The notes below the pieces were generated by a model, which was not told where the DNA came from, did not search any database, and saw only the letters and a program-made list of their open reading frames with translations. From CBFDBT01 sp965603115 (GTDB taxonomy: Bacteria > Pseudomonadota > Alphaproteobacteria > Sphingomonadales > Kordiimonadaceae): a stretch of 5,286 bases of DNA. Position numbers and translations under genes: made by a program. The DNA is taken from the NCBI GenBank assembly GCA_965603115.1, contig CBFDBT010000183.1, positions 1 to 5,286 of the forward strand. Reading direction: 5' to 3'. This document shows, one piece after another, positions 1 through 5,286 of the stretch. Within the stretch, counting starts at the first letter, position 1, and each line of letters opens with the position of its first letter.

Positions 1-1117
1 CTTCTTCAATCGGTACAAAAAAAGCTCTATGAACAATAATGTCGCGGCCACAGAAGAAATAGTGGTTCTCGACTTTATTGCGGCGCAGTTCGCGCTGCAT
101 AATGCGCAAGGCATCCGGATCATTATTAATGCCATTGAGGATAGGCGCTTGGTTATCAACCGTAATCCAGTTGCGATTTCCAAAACGGCTGATCGCTTTT
201 TGGGTATTTTCACGCCATACAAGGCCACCCTTGGGATCATCAATATAATTGCCCTCATCATCCTTCATAAGGAATTCGTCTGGGTGATTAAAATGGATCA
301 TGATGCGCAGCTTGGTATTTGGATAGACCGCATGAAACTTATCCAGCATATCAAAGAAAGTGTCATCAAAGCGGTCAGGATAAAAAGCCAGTTCTTTAGT
401 GCCAACGCGAATAGATTCAACACCGGCTTCAGATAGGGAAGATAACCAGGCGGCAAGGTTTTTGTTAGCCAGCACCATCGGGTCACCGCCAGACATCAAA
501 ATTTCCCGCAGTCTTTCGCGGCCCGTCTCTGGGTGTCTGCCACCATTATCTGCAACAATTTTATTATGCTTTTTGACATAATCCGTAATCTCTACGATTT
601 GTGCCATGCCTTTAGGAGCGACGGTACCGTCTGGGCGCTCAACTTCCTTTTTGGCAATAAGCTCTTCTCTGTAACAAAAGCGGCAATGGGCTGAACAGGT
701 GCCAACCACATAAATCAGACCCAACTCATACTTGTGAATGAGCCCTTCGACAGGGCTATAGTCCATTTGCTTGCCCGGATCAGAACTTCCGTATAGATCA
801 AATGTCTCGTCAGGGCTGGCTTTCACCAAGCGCTGCAAAGCAGCACTGTTTTTTGCCATTTGAAAATAGTGATTGGTTATTTTAACCGGCATACGCGATT
901 CAATATCACGGTCGGTTCCCTTAAGTTCGGTTAATACTTCCAGCTCTTCAGGGCTATAAAAGCCTTTCATATCTTCCGGCACTGTGCCTTCAATGAATTT
1001 TTTAAGGCCTGAAATAATCTGACGATCATATTTAGCATTCTCAATTGAATCCAAAAAGGCCTTCTCGCGTTCAGTAGGCGTATAAACGGCTTTTTTCACT
1101 TTAGGTTGGACATTCAT
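1..1117 (-). CDS. KamA-like radical-SAM aminomutase, C-terminus cut by window edge
   Basis: The 372 visible residues belong to the lysine 2,3-aminomutase superfamily of radical-SAM, PLP-dependent enzymes, which move an amino group from C2 to C3 of an amino acid. Seen: the cluster cysteines C141, C145 and C148 (CSAHCRFCYR); R150, aligning with the carboxylate-binding Arg134 of Clostridium KamA; SGGDP at 209-213; HFNHPDE at 275-281; and NQAPILNGINNDP at 322-334. The segment carrying the PLP lysine lies beyond the edge. Compared from memory with Clostridium KamA (about 416 residues), it has roughly 17 extra residues between the cysteines and SGGDP and a similar insertion after HFNHP. The Asp293 position (YxCDL) reads CGRD, placing R358 there, so lysine as substrate is doubtful. 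The ATG at 1117 is the only usable start, since an in-frame TAG lies close upstream; its ribosome site is weak. It is last in a three-gene minus-strand cluster, 52 bp after the aldehyde dehydrogenase. The superfamily is sure; the substrate is not. Confidence 0.88.
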   Translation of the reverse strand, partial: MNVQPKVKKAVYTPTEREKAFLDSIENAKYDRQIISGLKKFIEGTVPEDMKGFYSPEELEVLTELKGTDRDIESRMPVKITNHYFQMAKNSAALQRLVKASPDETFDLYGSSDPGKQMDYSPVEGLIHKYELGLIYVVGTCSAHCRFCYREELIAKKEVERPDGTVAPKGMAQIVEITDYVKKHNKIVADNGGRHPETGRERLREILMSGGDPMVLANKNLAAWLSSLSEAGVESIRVGTKELAFYPDRFDDTFFDMLDKFHAVYPNTKLRIMIHFNHPDEFLMKDDEGNYIDDPKGGLVWRENTQKAISRFGNRNWITVDNQAPILNGINNDPDALRIMQRELRRNKVENHYFFCGRDIIVHRAFFVPIEE

Positions 1118-1169
1118 AATCCCGGCTTTCTTTTGTGAGTATTCTTTCTACATTACTAATCAAGATGAC

Positions 1170-2678
1170 TTAATCAAGGTCAAACTTGATGCCCTGTGCA
1201 AGTGGAAGTTCACGGCTATAATTGACCGTGCTTGTCTGGCGACGCATATAAGCACGCCACGCGTCGGAACCACTTTCGCGCCCGCCGCCGGTTTCCTTCT
1301 CTCCGCCAAAAGCACCACCGATTTCAGCACCTGATGTGCCGATATTAACGTTAGCGATACCGCAATCGGAACCCGACGTTGATATAAACATTTCAGCTTC
1401 GCGAACATCCGTTGTGAAAATTGAAGATGACAAACCTTGGGGTACACCGTTTTGCATTTCCATCGCTTCATCAAAAGTCTCGTATTTCATGATGTAGAGG
1501 ATCGGTGCGAAAGTTTCTTCGCATACCGAGTTGCTCTGTGATGGCATTTCAACGATGGCTGGCTTGGTGTAATAACCACCATCACAACCATCTACTGTCA
1601 CACGACCACCGCCTGTTACGGTGCCACCTTCGGCTTTAGCCGCAGCAATCGCAGCTTCCATGCCATTGAAGCTTTGCTCATCAACCAGCGGGCCAACAAG
1701 TGTGCCTTCTTTAAGCGGGTCACCAATACGGATGCCTTCATATGCCTTTTTCAAGCGTGGCACTAAATTATCATAAACACTTGAATGCACAATCAAGCGC
1801 CGCGTGGATGTACAGCGTTGACCAGCCGTGCCCACAGAGCCAAATACAATACCCGGGATTGCCATATCCAGATCAGCAGACGGGGCGACGATAATGGCGT
1901 TATTACCACCAAGTTCAAGTAAGCTTTTGCCAAAACGCGCTGCAACACGCGGTCCAACTTCACGGCCCATGCGCGTAGAACCCGTCGCGGATACTAAAGC
2001 AACACGGACATCATCAACCATGGCTTCACCCACATCACGGGCACCAACAAGTAACTGACTAAGACCCGCGGGGGCATCATCACCAAATTTTGCAATAGCG
2101 CGTTCCATAATTTTTTGACAGGCCATCGCGGTTAACGGTGTTTTTTCACTCGGCTTCCAGATAACACTATCACCACAAGCCAGAGCGAGAGCTGTATTCC
2201 ATGCCCAAACAGCAACCGGAAAATTAAAAGCTGAAATAATGCCAACAACACCGATCGGCTGCCAATATTCGCGCATATGGTGGCCGGGACGCTCAGAGGC
2301 GATCGTCAGACCATGCAACTGGCGGGAAATACCAACGCCATAATCGCAGATGTCGATCATCTCTTGAACTTCACCTTTGCCTTCTTCAAAAATCTTGCCG
2401 CATTCAGCCGTAACAAGCGCGCTCAACTCGTCTTTCGAGGCGCGCAATTCTTCGCCAAACAAACGCACCAACTCGCCGCGACGCGGGGCTGGCACCGTAC
2501 GCCATGCCTTGTAAGCTTCATGACCAGCGGCAATTTTACTCGCTGTTGTCTCGCGAGTATCTTCATGGACTTCGGCCATGAGGCTGCCATCGATAGGGCT
2601 ATGCACTGCAAGTGTGCCACCTGTATATTCAGCTTTGCTCAGGCCCAGATCACTTAATATTTTATCAAAACGGCTCAT
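1170..2678 (-). CDS. amaB: ALDH7-type alpha-aminoadipic semialdehyde (piperideine-6-carboxylate) dehydrogenase
   Basis: This 502-residue NAD(P)-dependent aldehyde dehydrogenase should oxidise L-2-aminoadipate 6-semialdehyde, which cyclises to piperideine-6-carboxylate, to L-2-aminoadipate in the cytoplasm. Seen: N152 in FNFP, K175 in the WKPSE cofactor motif, GSTRMG at 233-238, general base E255 in LELGGNN, and catalytic C289 in GTAGQRCT. The family-specific parts match animal antiquitin closely: GEVQE at 102-106, ELGGNNAII at 255-263, R288 just before the catalytic Cys, and the C-terminal stretch 446-498 with GTSGAEIGGAFGGEK, GGGRESGSDAW, YMRR and LPLAQGIKF. This level of match separates it from succinate-semialdehyde and betaine-aldehyde dehydrogenases. 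Length is normal and no key residue is missing. The ATG at 2678 has a perfect AAGGAG site 7 nt upstream. It is the middle gene of the cluster, and the preceding gene is expected to supply its substrate. The symbol follows Pseudomonas usage. Confidence 0.95.
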   Translation of the reverse strand: MSRFDKILSDLGLSKAEYTGGTLAVHSPIDGSLMAEVHEDTRETTASKIAAGHEAYKAWRTVPAPRRGELVRLFGEELRASKDELSALVTAECGKIFEEGKGEVQEMIDICDYGVGISRQLHGLTIASERPGHHMREYWQPIGVVGIISAFNFPVAVWAWNTALALACGDSVIWKPSEKTPLTAMACQKIMERAIAKFGDDAPAGLSQLLVGARDVGEAMVDDVRVALVSATGSTRMGREVGPRVAARFGKSLLELGGNNAIIVAPSADLDMAIPGIVFGSVGTAGQRCTSTRRLIVHSSVYDNLVPRLKKAYEGIRIGDPLKEGTLVGPLVDEQSFNGMEAAIAAAKAEGGTVTGGGRVTVDGCDGGYYTKPAIVEMPSQSNSVCEETFAPILYIMKYETFDEAMEMQNGVPQGLSSSIFTTDVREAEMFISTSGSDCGIANVNIGTSGAEIGGAFGGEKETGGGRESGSDAWRAYMRRQTSTVNYSRELPLAQGIKFDLD

Positions 2679-2685
2679 TCGTATA

Positions 2686-2691
2686 CTCCTT
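2686..2691 (-). promoter_or_regulatory. Ribosome binding site of the ALDH7 gene
   Basis: The minus strand reads AAGGAG, a full anti-Shine-Dalgarno match, 7 nt before the ATG at 2678. It is the strongest translation signal in the cluster and fixes the start. The rest of the 63-bp gap (2679-2742) is AT-rich, with no clear terminator or promoter, which supports cotranscription with the upstream gene. Confidence 0.8.
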
Positions 2692-2742
2692 AAGAGTTTT
2701 AAAAATTTAACTTACCAATCGCGTTAAATCGGCAAATTTTTA

Positions 2743-3858
2743 TTATTCGGCAGCAGCAGAAATTTCGTTCTGGCTTGTCTCACCCTTGGCATAAGCTGAA
2801 CCAAAGCGATTTGCAATAAAGACATCAAAATCAGCGTCTTCTTGGCGCACAAATCCCTTTTGCGGCAAGTCACCATTCACCAGCATATCAAGCATTGTAC
2901 AAATGCCTGCCGCTGTGGTGATTTGAATACCTGTGTGTAGTCTACCATTGATCTCTTGAGCATATACTTTATGCGCAAAACATTCTTCCATAAACTTACC
3001 ATTCTTCATGCCTGAAACTGTTGCATAAATAACAATGACATCTTCGGTGGTGATAGGTAGGGCATTTTCAAAGATTTCCCGCATCAGGTCTTGGCGCTCA
3101 TTAAGACGCAGATCTTGCAGCAACAACTTCAAAATATCGCGGTGACCGGGATAGCGCATAGTGCGGTAATTGAGGTTACGGACCTTACCATCAAGTGTTT
3201 CGGTAAGCGTGCCAAGGCCACCTGATGTGTTAAAGGCTTCATATTCAACACCGTCGATTGAGATAGTCTCAAGCTGCTCAAGGGGCGGCGTCTCGCATTT
3301 GCGACCATCAATAATAGCTTCGCATGGCTGACAATATTCGTTGATAAGACCGTCTGTTGACCATGTTAGATTATATTTTAGAGCATTTGAGGGGTACCGT
3401 GGCAATGCGCCAACACGCATATGTACATTGTGCAACTCTTCAAAACCTTTCGCCAAATGATAAGCTACAATACCAATAAAGCCCGGTGCCAAACCACACT
3501 GAGGGACAAAAGCTGTTTCACTGTCGGCGGCGAGGTCTTTTACCAAACGGGTAGAGGCAACATCTTCCGTGAGGTCAAAATAGTGCGCACCAGCTTTTTT
3601 AGCTGCAGGGGCTATTACATGCGTCATCACGTGACCGCACGCCATGAGCACTGCATATTTACCCGCCATCACGGCGTCCATCGCAGCAACGTCTAGCGCG
3701 TCCACTACTTTAGTTTCAATCGCCTTATGCTTTGGCATACGCGCCAGCGCTGTTTCATCACGGTCGGCAACCGTTACATGATAGTCACCAGTATCAGCCA
3801 GCATGATTGAGATCATTTCACCAATTTTACCAGCGCCCATTAAAAGAATGTTTTTCAT
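2743..3858 (-). CDS. Lysine 6-dehydrogenase-like / saccharopine dehydrogenase family oxidoreductase
   Basis: This is a 371-residue NAD(P)-dependent oxidoreductase of the saccharopine dehydrogenase superfamily. Seen: an N-terminal Rossmann fold with GAGKIG (8-13) and acidic ADRD (31-34) after beta-2, favouring NAD; CGLAPG at 121-126; a catalytic-domain stretch with LKYNLTWSTDGLINEY (160-175); NTSGGLGTL at 210-218; YRTMRYPGHRD at 231-241; and ITTAAG at 313-318. The GLAPG motif, the YPGH segment and the length of about 370-390 recall Geobacillus lysine 6-dehydrogenase more than fungal Lys9, which carries GLDPG and is longer. The likely reaction is therefore oxidative deamination of the lysine epsilon-amino group to 2-aminoadipate 6-semialdehyde; cleavage of saccharopine to the same product is the alternative. 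Either feeds the ALDH7 gene 63 bp downstream. The frame stays open to a GTG at 3885, but the ATG at 3858 is chosen because AAAGGG lies 9 nt before it and the Rossmann strand begins right after it. The last ~15 residues are Ala/Glu-rich. The superfamily is sure; the substrate is moderately so. Confidence 0.85.
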   Translation of the reverse strand: MKNILLMGAGKIGEMISIMLADTGDYHVTVADRDETALARMPKHKAIETKVVDALDVAAMDAVMAGKYAVLMACGHVMTHVIAPAAKKAGAHYFDLTEDVASTRLVKDLAADSETAFVPQCGLAPGFIGIVAYHLAKGFEELHNVHMRVGALPRYPSNALKYNLTWSTDGLINEYCQPCEAIIDGRKCETPPLEQLETISIDGVEYEAFNTSGGLGTLTETLDGKVRNLNYRTMRYPGHRDILKLLLQDLRLNERQDLMREIFENALPITTEDVIVIYATVSGMKNGKFMEECFAHKVYAQEINGRLHTGIQITTAAGICTMLDMLVNGDLPQKGFVRQEDADFDVFIANRFGSAYAKGETSQNEISAAAE

Positions 3859-3867
3859 GTTATTTAG

Positions 3868-3873
3868 CCCTTT
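3868..3873 (-). promoter_or_regulatory. Ribosome binding site deciding the start of the 2743-3858 gene
   Basis: The minus strand reads AAAGGG, ending 9 nt before the ATG at 3858. The site lies inside the longer reading frame that begins with GTG at 3885, so it argues for the shorter protein, whose Rossmann fold starts at residue 3. Confidence 0.6.
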
Positions 3874-3903
3874 GTCATTGCTCACGAAACCACAATAATA
3901 CCC

Positions 3904-3918
3904 TCACAGTATCTGTGA
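3904..3918. promoter_or_regulatory. Perfect 15-bp palindrome, candidate operator for the divergent Lrp-type regulator
   Basis: TCACAGTATCTGTGA is a 6-bp inverted repeat around TAT, centred 53 bp upstream of the dehydrogenase ATG and 122 bp upstream of the regulator ATG. Lrp/AsnC proteins commonly bind 15-bp palindromes with AT-rich centres, and they often control the divergent neighbour. Its place, near the expected promoter of the catabolic cluster, suits direct control of that cluster. It is not a CRP site, because the TGTGA and TCACA half-sites are in the reverse order. Its role as this protein's operator is inferred. Confidence 0.5.
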
Positions 3919-3964
3919 TTTTTCTCATAATTAAGTATCTCGCATAATTCCGTCAGAAAAAAGG

Positions 3965-3992
3965 TTCAATTGGGTCAAATTTATGATATTAT
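3965..3992 (+). promoter_or_regulatory. Possible sigma-70 promoter of the Lrp-type gene
   Basis: TTCAAT (3965-3970) and TATTAT (3987-3992) are separated by 16 bp and lie about 40 bp upstream of the regulator start. The -10 is good and the -35 is weak. TATGAT at 3982-3987 offers an alternative -10, so the exact boxes are uncertain. I could not place an equally good promoter on the other strand; TATTAT on the minus strand near 3895-3900 is one possible -10 for the catabolic cluster. Confidence 0.3.
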
Positions 3993-4032
3993 ACCGTCAT
4001 ATTAACGAAATAACCGCTAAAGCGAGAAAACC

Positions 4033-4458
4033 ATGGATGAAACCGACAAAAAGCTTATCGCGCTTTTACAAGAAAATGCCCGCCGAAGCACCAGCGAGTT
4101 GGCGCGTCATTTGGGCTTGTCGCGCACCACAGTGCAGGACCGTATCAACAGGCTAGAGACGCGTAAAATCATCGGCGGTTACACGATCAAATTTGATCCG
4201 GCTTATAACCGGCGACAGCTAACCGCGCATGTGATGGTCAAGGTCGAACCACGAGGTCAAGACGCAGTGGTGAGCCAGTGCCGCAAGATGAGCGAGGTGA
4301 CGGCGCTGCACACCATTTCGGGCGAGTTTGATCTTATCGCTATTGTAAAGGCGGAAACTCCAGAAGGGTTAGATAAGGCGCTAGACGACATTCGCCGCAT
4401 CAAAGGCATTGAGCGCACCACAACAAGTATTGTTCTAACGACTAAGATGGAGAGATAG
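4033..4458 (+). CDS. Lrp/AsnC family transcriptional regulator
   Basis: This 141-residue protein has the normal Lrp/AsnC length and order. The N-terminal winged helix-turn-helix begins with DETDKKLIALLQENAR, and the HTH proper is at about 18-41 (STSELARHLGLSRTTVQDRI). A linker, IIGGYTIKFDP (46-56), leads to the C-terminal ligand-binding and oligomerisation domain (RAM, about 62-137) with HTISGEFDLIAIV at 93-105. The SGEFDL turn matches the effector-pocket loop that binds amino acids in Lrp relatives. These proteins form octamers and usually control a neighbouring amino-acid gene. Being divergent from a lysine-catabolic cluster, it probably senses lysine or a product such as aminoadipate and activates that cluster; this is inferred from context. 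The ATG at 4033 begins the usual family N-terminus (MDxxDxxL), with only a weak purine-rich ribosome site (GCGAG). The gene ends in TAG at 4456-4458. Confidence 0.93.
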   Translation: MDETDKKLIALLQENARRSTSELARHLGLSRTTVQDRINRLETRKIIGGYTIKFDPAYNRRQLTAHVMVKVEPRGQDAVVSQCRKMSEVTALHTISGEFDLIAIVKAETPEGLDKALDDIRRIKGIERTTTSIVLTTKMER

Positions 4459-4527
4459 AGTCTTTTAAACGTTCAGTCGCCACTAAAGGCTACCTCGCAT
4501 TAGCTCGGCCTCCCGCTTGGTCGGTAC

Positions 4528-4544
4528 GCTCACTAGTCGTGAGC
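4528..4544. repeat. Hairpin, 6-bp stem and 5-nt loop
   Basis: GCTCAC and GTGAGC flank the loop TAGTC. An overlapping alternative pairs ACTAG (4532-4536) with CTAGT (4544-4548), so two structures compete. It could stall or end transcription from the regulator about 70 bp upstream, but no T-tract follows. Confidence 0.4.
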
Positions 4545-4569
4545 TAGTTAAAATATACACTTATTCCGA

Positions 4570-4583
4570 AGACACTTGTGTCT
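4570..4583. repeat. Inverted repeat AGACAC-TT-GTGTCT
   Basis: A perfect 6-bp inverted repeat with a 2-bp centre. The spacing is too tight for a stable RNA hairpin without opening the inner pairs, so it looks more like a DNA palindrome. No promoter is evident beside it. Confidence 0.35.
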
Positions 4584-4585
4584 GA

Positions 4586-4604
4586 GGCAAGGCCAAAGGC
4601 CGCC
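4586..4604. repeat. GC-rich hairpin GGC(AA)GGCC-AAA-GGCCGCC
   Basis: GGCC pairs with GGCC around an AAA loop, and outer GGC pairs with GCC across a 2-nt AA bulge, giving a 7-bp GC stem. It lies about 30 bp beyond the stop of the minus-strand gene and may protect its 3' end or help termination. The next bases on that strand (TTGCCTC) contain no T-run. Confidence 0.4.
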
Positions 4605-4635
4605 CGCAGCGTTAGCGAGGATATAACAAAAAACC

Positions 4636-5286
4636 CTATTCCACACCCCGCCCAGTCGTGAGGTAGACCGCAAAACTGGCCAGCCAGTGGCTACCCATAT
4701 AGTGGCTGTTGGACACCGCCTTAATGCCGCTCTCTTGGTGGATAGCTGCAATATTCATCAAACCAGCCCGGCGAAAATCACCTTCTGGCAGGCCGGACGC
4801 AATGCCTTCCAGCGCCCAAGCCCGCGAGAGGTTAAGCCCATCGAGATGCACAAGTTTGCCGTCGGTCGGGTCGAGCACAACACCGGGTGTAATCCAGTCG
4901 CCTGAACCATCTTCGGGTAAGCTTGGCAGAAAATCACTAAGCCATTCTGCGTATGCTGTCGGCTCCATCACACGGCGCATCAAGTCAGCCTCCATCAAAC
5001 AAGGGGACAAAAAGTCAGACCCGGAGGGCTCATAGCCAATGGGGCAATTTTGATCGCCCTCATAAAATCCCATTACACTTTTGATAAGCTTCACTTCAAG
5101 CTCAGCATTGCCCACAACGCGGGCATAATCAATTGCCAAACCAAAGGCAAAAGCTGTTTGGCTATGCTCACCCGAGCGCACAGGATAGGCGAGGTTTTTA
5201 AGCCATTCGTCAAGTCCCGCCAGCACCTTGTCTTCAATCGGCTTGATGGCAGCGAGCCACTGATCGCTCTTGGCATGGTCCCACGC
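4636..5286 (-). CDS. DUF2891-type protein of unknown function, N-terminus beyond window edge
   Basis: The C-terminal 216 residues are visible and the frame is open through the right edge, so the GTG at 5226 is internal, not the start. Numbering from the edge, conserved-looking blocks are RSGEHSQTAFAFGLAIDYAR (37-56), CPIGYEPSGSDFLSPCLMEA (81-100) followed by DLMRRV, HLDGLNLSRAW (147-157) and HYMGSHWLASFAVYLTTGRG (195-214). I recognise these as the DUF2891 pattern, a family of about 330-370 residues. Alternating helices with conserved His, Glu, Asp and Trp suggest an alpha/alpha-barrel-like enzyme, but no reaction is known to me. No membrane segment is seen in the visible part. It ends in TAG and is convergent with the regulator, so there is no reason to tie it to the lysine cluster. 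Family assignment is from memory of motifs. Confidence 0.8.
   Translation of the reverse strand, partial: AWDHAKSDQWLAAIKPIEDKVLAGLDEWLKNLAYPVRSGEHSQTAFAFGLAIDYARVVGNAELEVKLIKSVMGFYEGDQNCPIGYEPSGSDFLSPCLMEADLMRRVMEPTAYAEWLSDFLPSLPEDGSGDWITPGVVLDPTDGKLVHLDGLNLSRAWALEGIASGLPEGDFRRAGLMNIAAIHQESGIKAVSNSHYMGSHWLASFAVYLTTGRGVE

Larger units (their letters stand above)
3859..4032. other. Divergent regulatory spacer between the catabolic cluster and the Lrp-type gene
   Basis: This 174-bp AT-rich region separates two divergent genes and must hold both promoters. It contains a perfect 15-bp palindrome (3904-3918); AGTATCT twice (3908-3914 and 3934-3940); CATAATT twice (3926-3932 and 3943-3949); and CCGTCA twice (3950-3955 and 3994-3999). 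Repeated short elements at spacings of two to four helical turns fit multi-site binding by an Lrp/AsnC octamer, but such repeats also arise by chance in AT-rich DNA. No coding sequence is credible here. Confidence 0.6.
4493..4620. repeat. Possible intergenic repeat with imperfect inverted ends
   Basis: The left end reads CCTCGCATTAGCTCGGCC (4493-4510). The right end, read on the minus strand from 4620, begins CCTCGCTAACGCTGCGGG and runs on into CGGCC. Both thus share CCTCGC, an AT-containing middle and CGGCC, with a few bases inserted on the right. The enclosed ~130 bp is packed with small palindromes. The layout resembles small mobile or palindromic intergenic elements, but only one copy is visible and no target-site duplication is clear. 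Confidence 0.3.
4459..4635. other. Hairpin-rich spacer between convergent genes
   Basis: This 177-bp stretch lies between the ends of two convergent genes and carries no credible gene. It holds several hairpins (annotated separately), and CCTCGC at 4493-4498 is answered by GCGAGG at 4615-4620. No stem is followed by a U-run, so no classical intrinsic terminator can be called. The GGGTTTTTTG just past the minus-strand stop (near 4626-4635) lacks an upstream stem. Confidence 0.5.

Noticed and set aside
29..436. Plus-strand open frame of 135 codons
   Set aside because: It lies antisense to the KamA-like gene, whose translation has clear family motifs throughout. The plus-strand product resembles nothing and has no ribosome site.
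1160..1474. Second minus-strand frame overlapping the end of the ALDH7 gene
   Set aside because: It is an out-of-frame shadow of the conserved ALDH7 C-terminus, with a Cys/Arg-rich product lacking family features.
2277..2657. Plus-strand open frame of 126 codons
   Set aside because: Antisense to the N-terminal half of ALDH7, which is intact and well conserved.
3859..3885. N-terminal extension of the dehydrogenase from GTG at 3885
   Set aside because: The nine extra residues precede the Rossmann strand, the AAAGGG site lies inside this extension, and no comparable site precedes the GTG.
3904..3918. CRP/FNR-type binding site
   Set aside because: The TGTGA and TCACA half-sites are in the reverse order and spacing for CRP, and the core does not match FNR.
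4626..4638. Intrinsic terminator at GGGTTTTTTG after the DUF2891 stop
   Set aside because: The T-run exists on the minus strand, but no stem precedes it; the nearest GC hairpin lies beyond it, in the wrong order.
4548..4751. Minus-strand frame running from the DUF2891 gene into the spacer
   Set aside because: It is out of frame with the conserved DUF2891 blocks, and its spacer part is palindromic non-coding DNA.

Overview
The window looks like chromosomal DNA from a Gram-negative bacterium of moderate GC content, probably an alphaproteobacterium or relative. That placement is inferred from gene content and protein style, not from a marker gene. Five protein genes are supported and coding density is normal. 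I see no RNA genes, CRISPR arrays, insertion sequences or phage genes.

Layout: a minus-strand cluster fills 1-3858. In transcription order it holds (a) a 371-residue NAD(P)-dependent dehydrogenase of the saccharopine dehydrogenase / lysine 6-dehydrogenase superfamily (2743-3858), (b) an aldehyde dehydrogenase of the ALDH7/antiquitin type, i.e. alpha-aminoadipic semialdehyde dehydrogenase (1170-2678), and (c) a radical-SAM protein of the lysine 2,3-aminomutase (KamA) superfamily, cut off by the left edge (1-1117). Gaps of 63 and 52 bp suggest one transcript. Divergent from it, across a 174-bp spacer, lies an Lrp/AsnC-type regulator (4033-4458, plus strand). The spacer holds a perfect 15-bp palindrome and short direct repeats that are good candidates for the regulator's operator. 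A 177-bp hairpin-rich spacer with imperfect inverted ends follows. The right end is the C-terminal 216 residues of a DUF2891-type protein (4636-5286, minus strand), convergent with the regulator.

How the genes may work together: the dehydrogenase would make 2-aminoadipate 6-semialdehyde, either from lysine directly or from saccharopine, and ALDH7 would oxidise it to L-2-aminoadipate. The Lrp-type protein probably senses lysine or a catabolite. The unusual part is the third gene. It keeps the radical-SAM cysteines and the Arg expected to hold the substrate carboxylate. However, the Asp that binds the lysine side-chain amine in classical KamA aligns with Arg, and two insertions are present. An attractive but unproven idea is that it is a 2,3-aminomutase for an acidic amino acid such as 2-aminoadipate, the product of the two upstream enzymes. 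That would give a lysine degradation branch through 3-aminoadipate.
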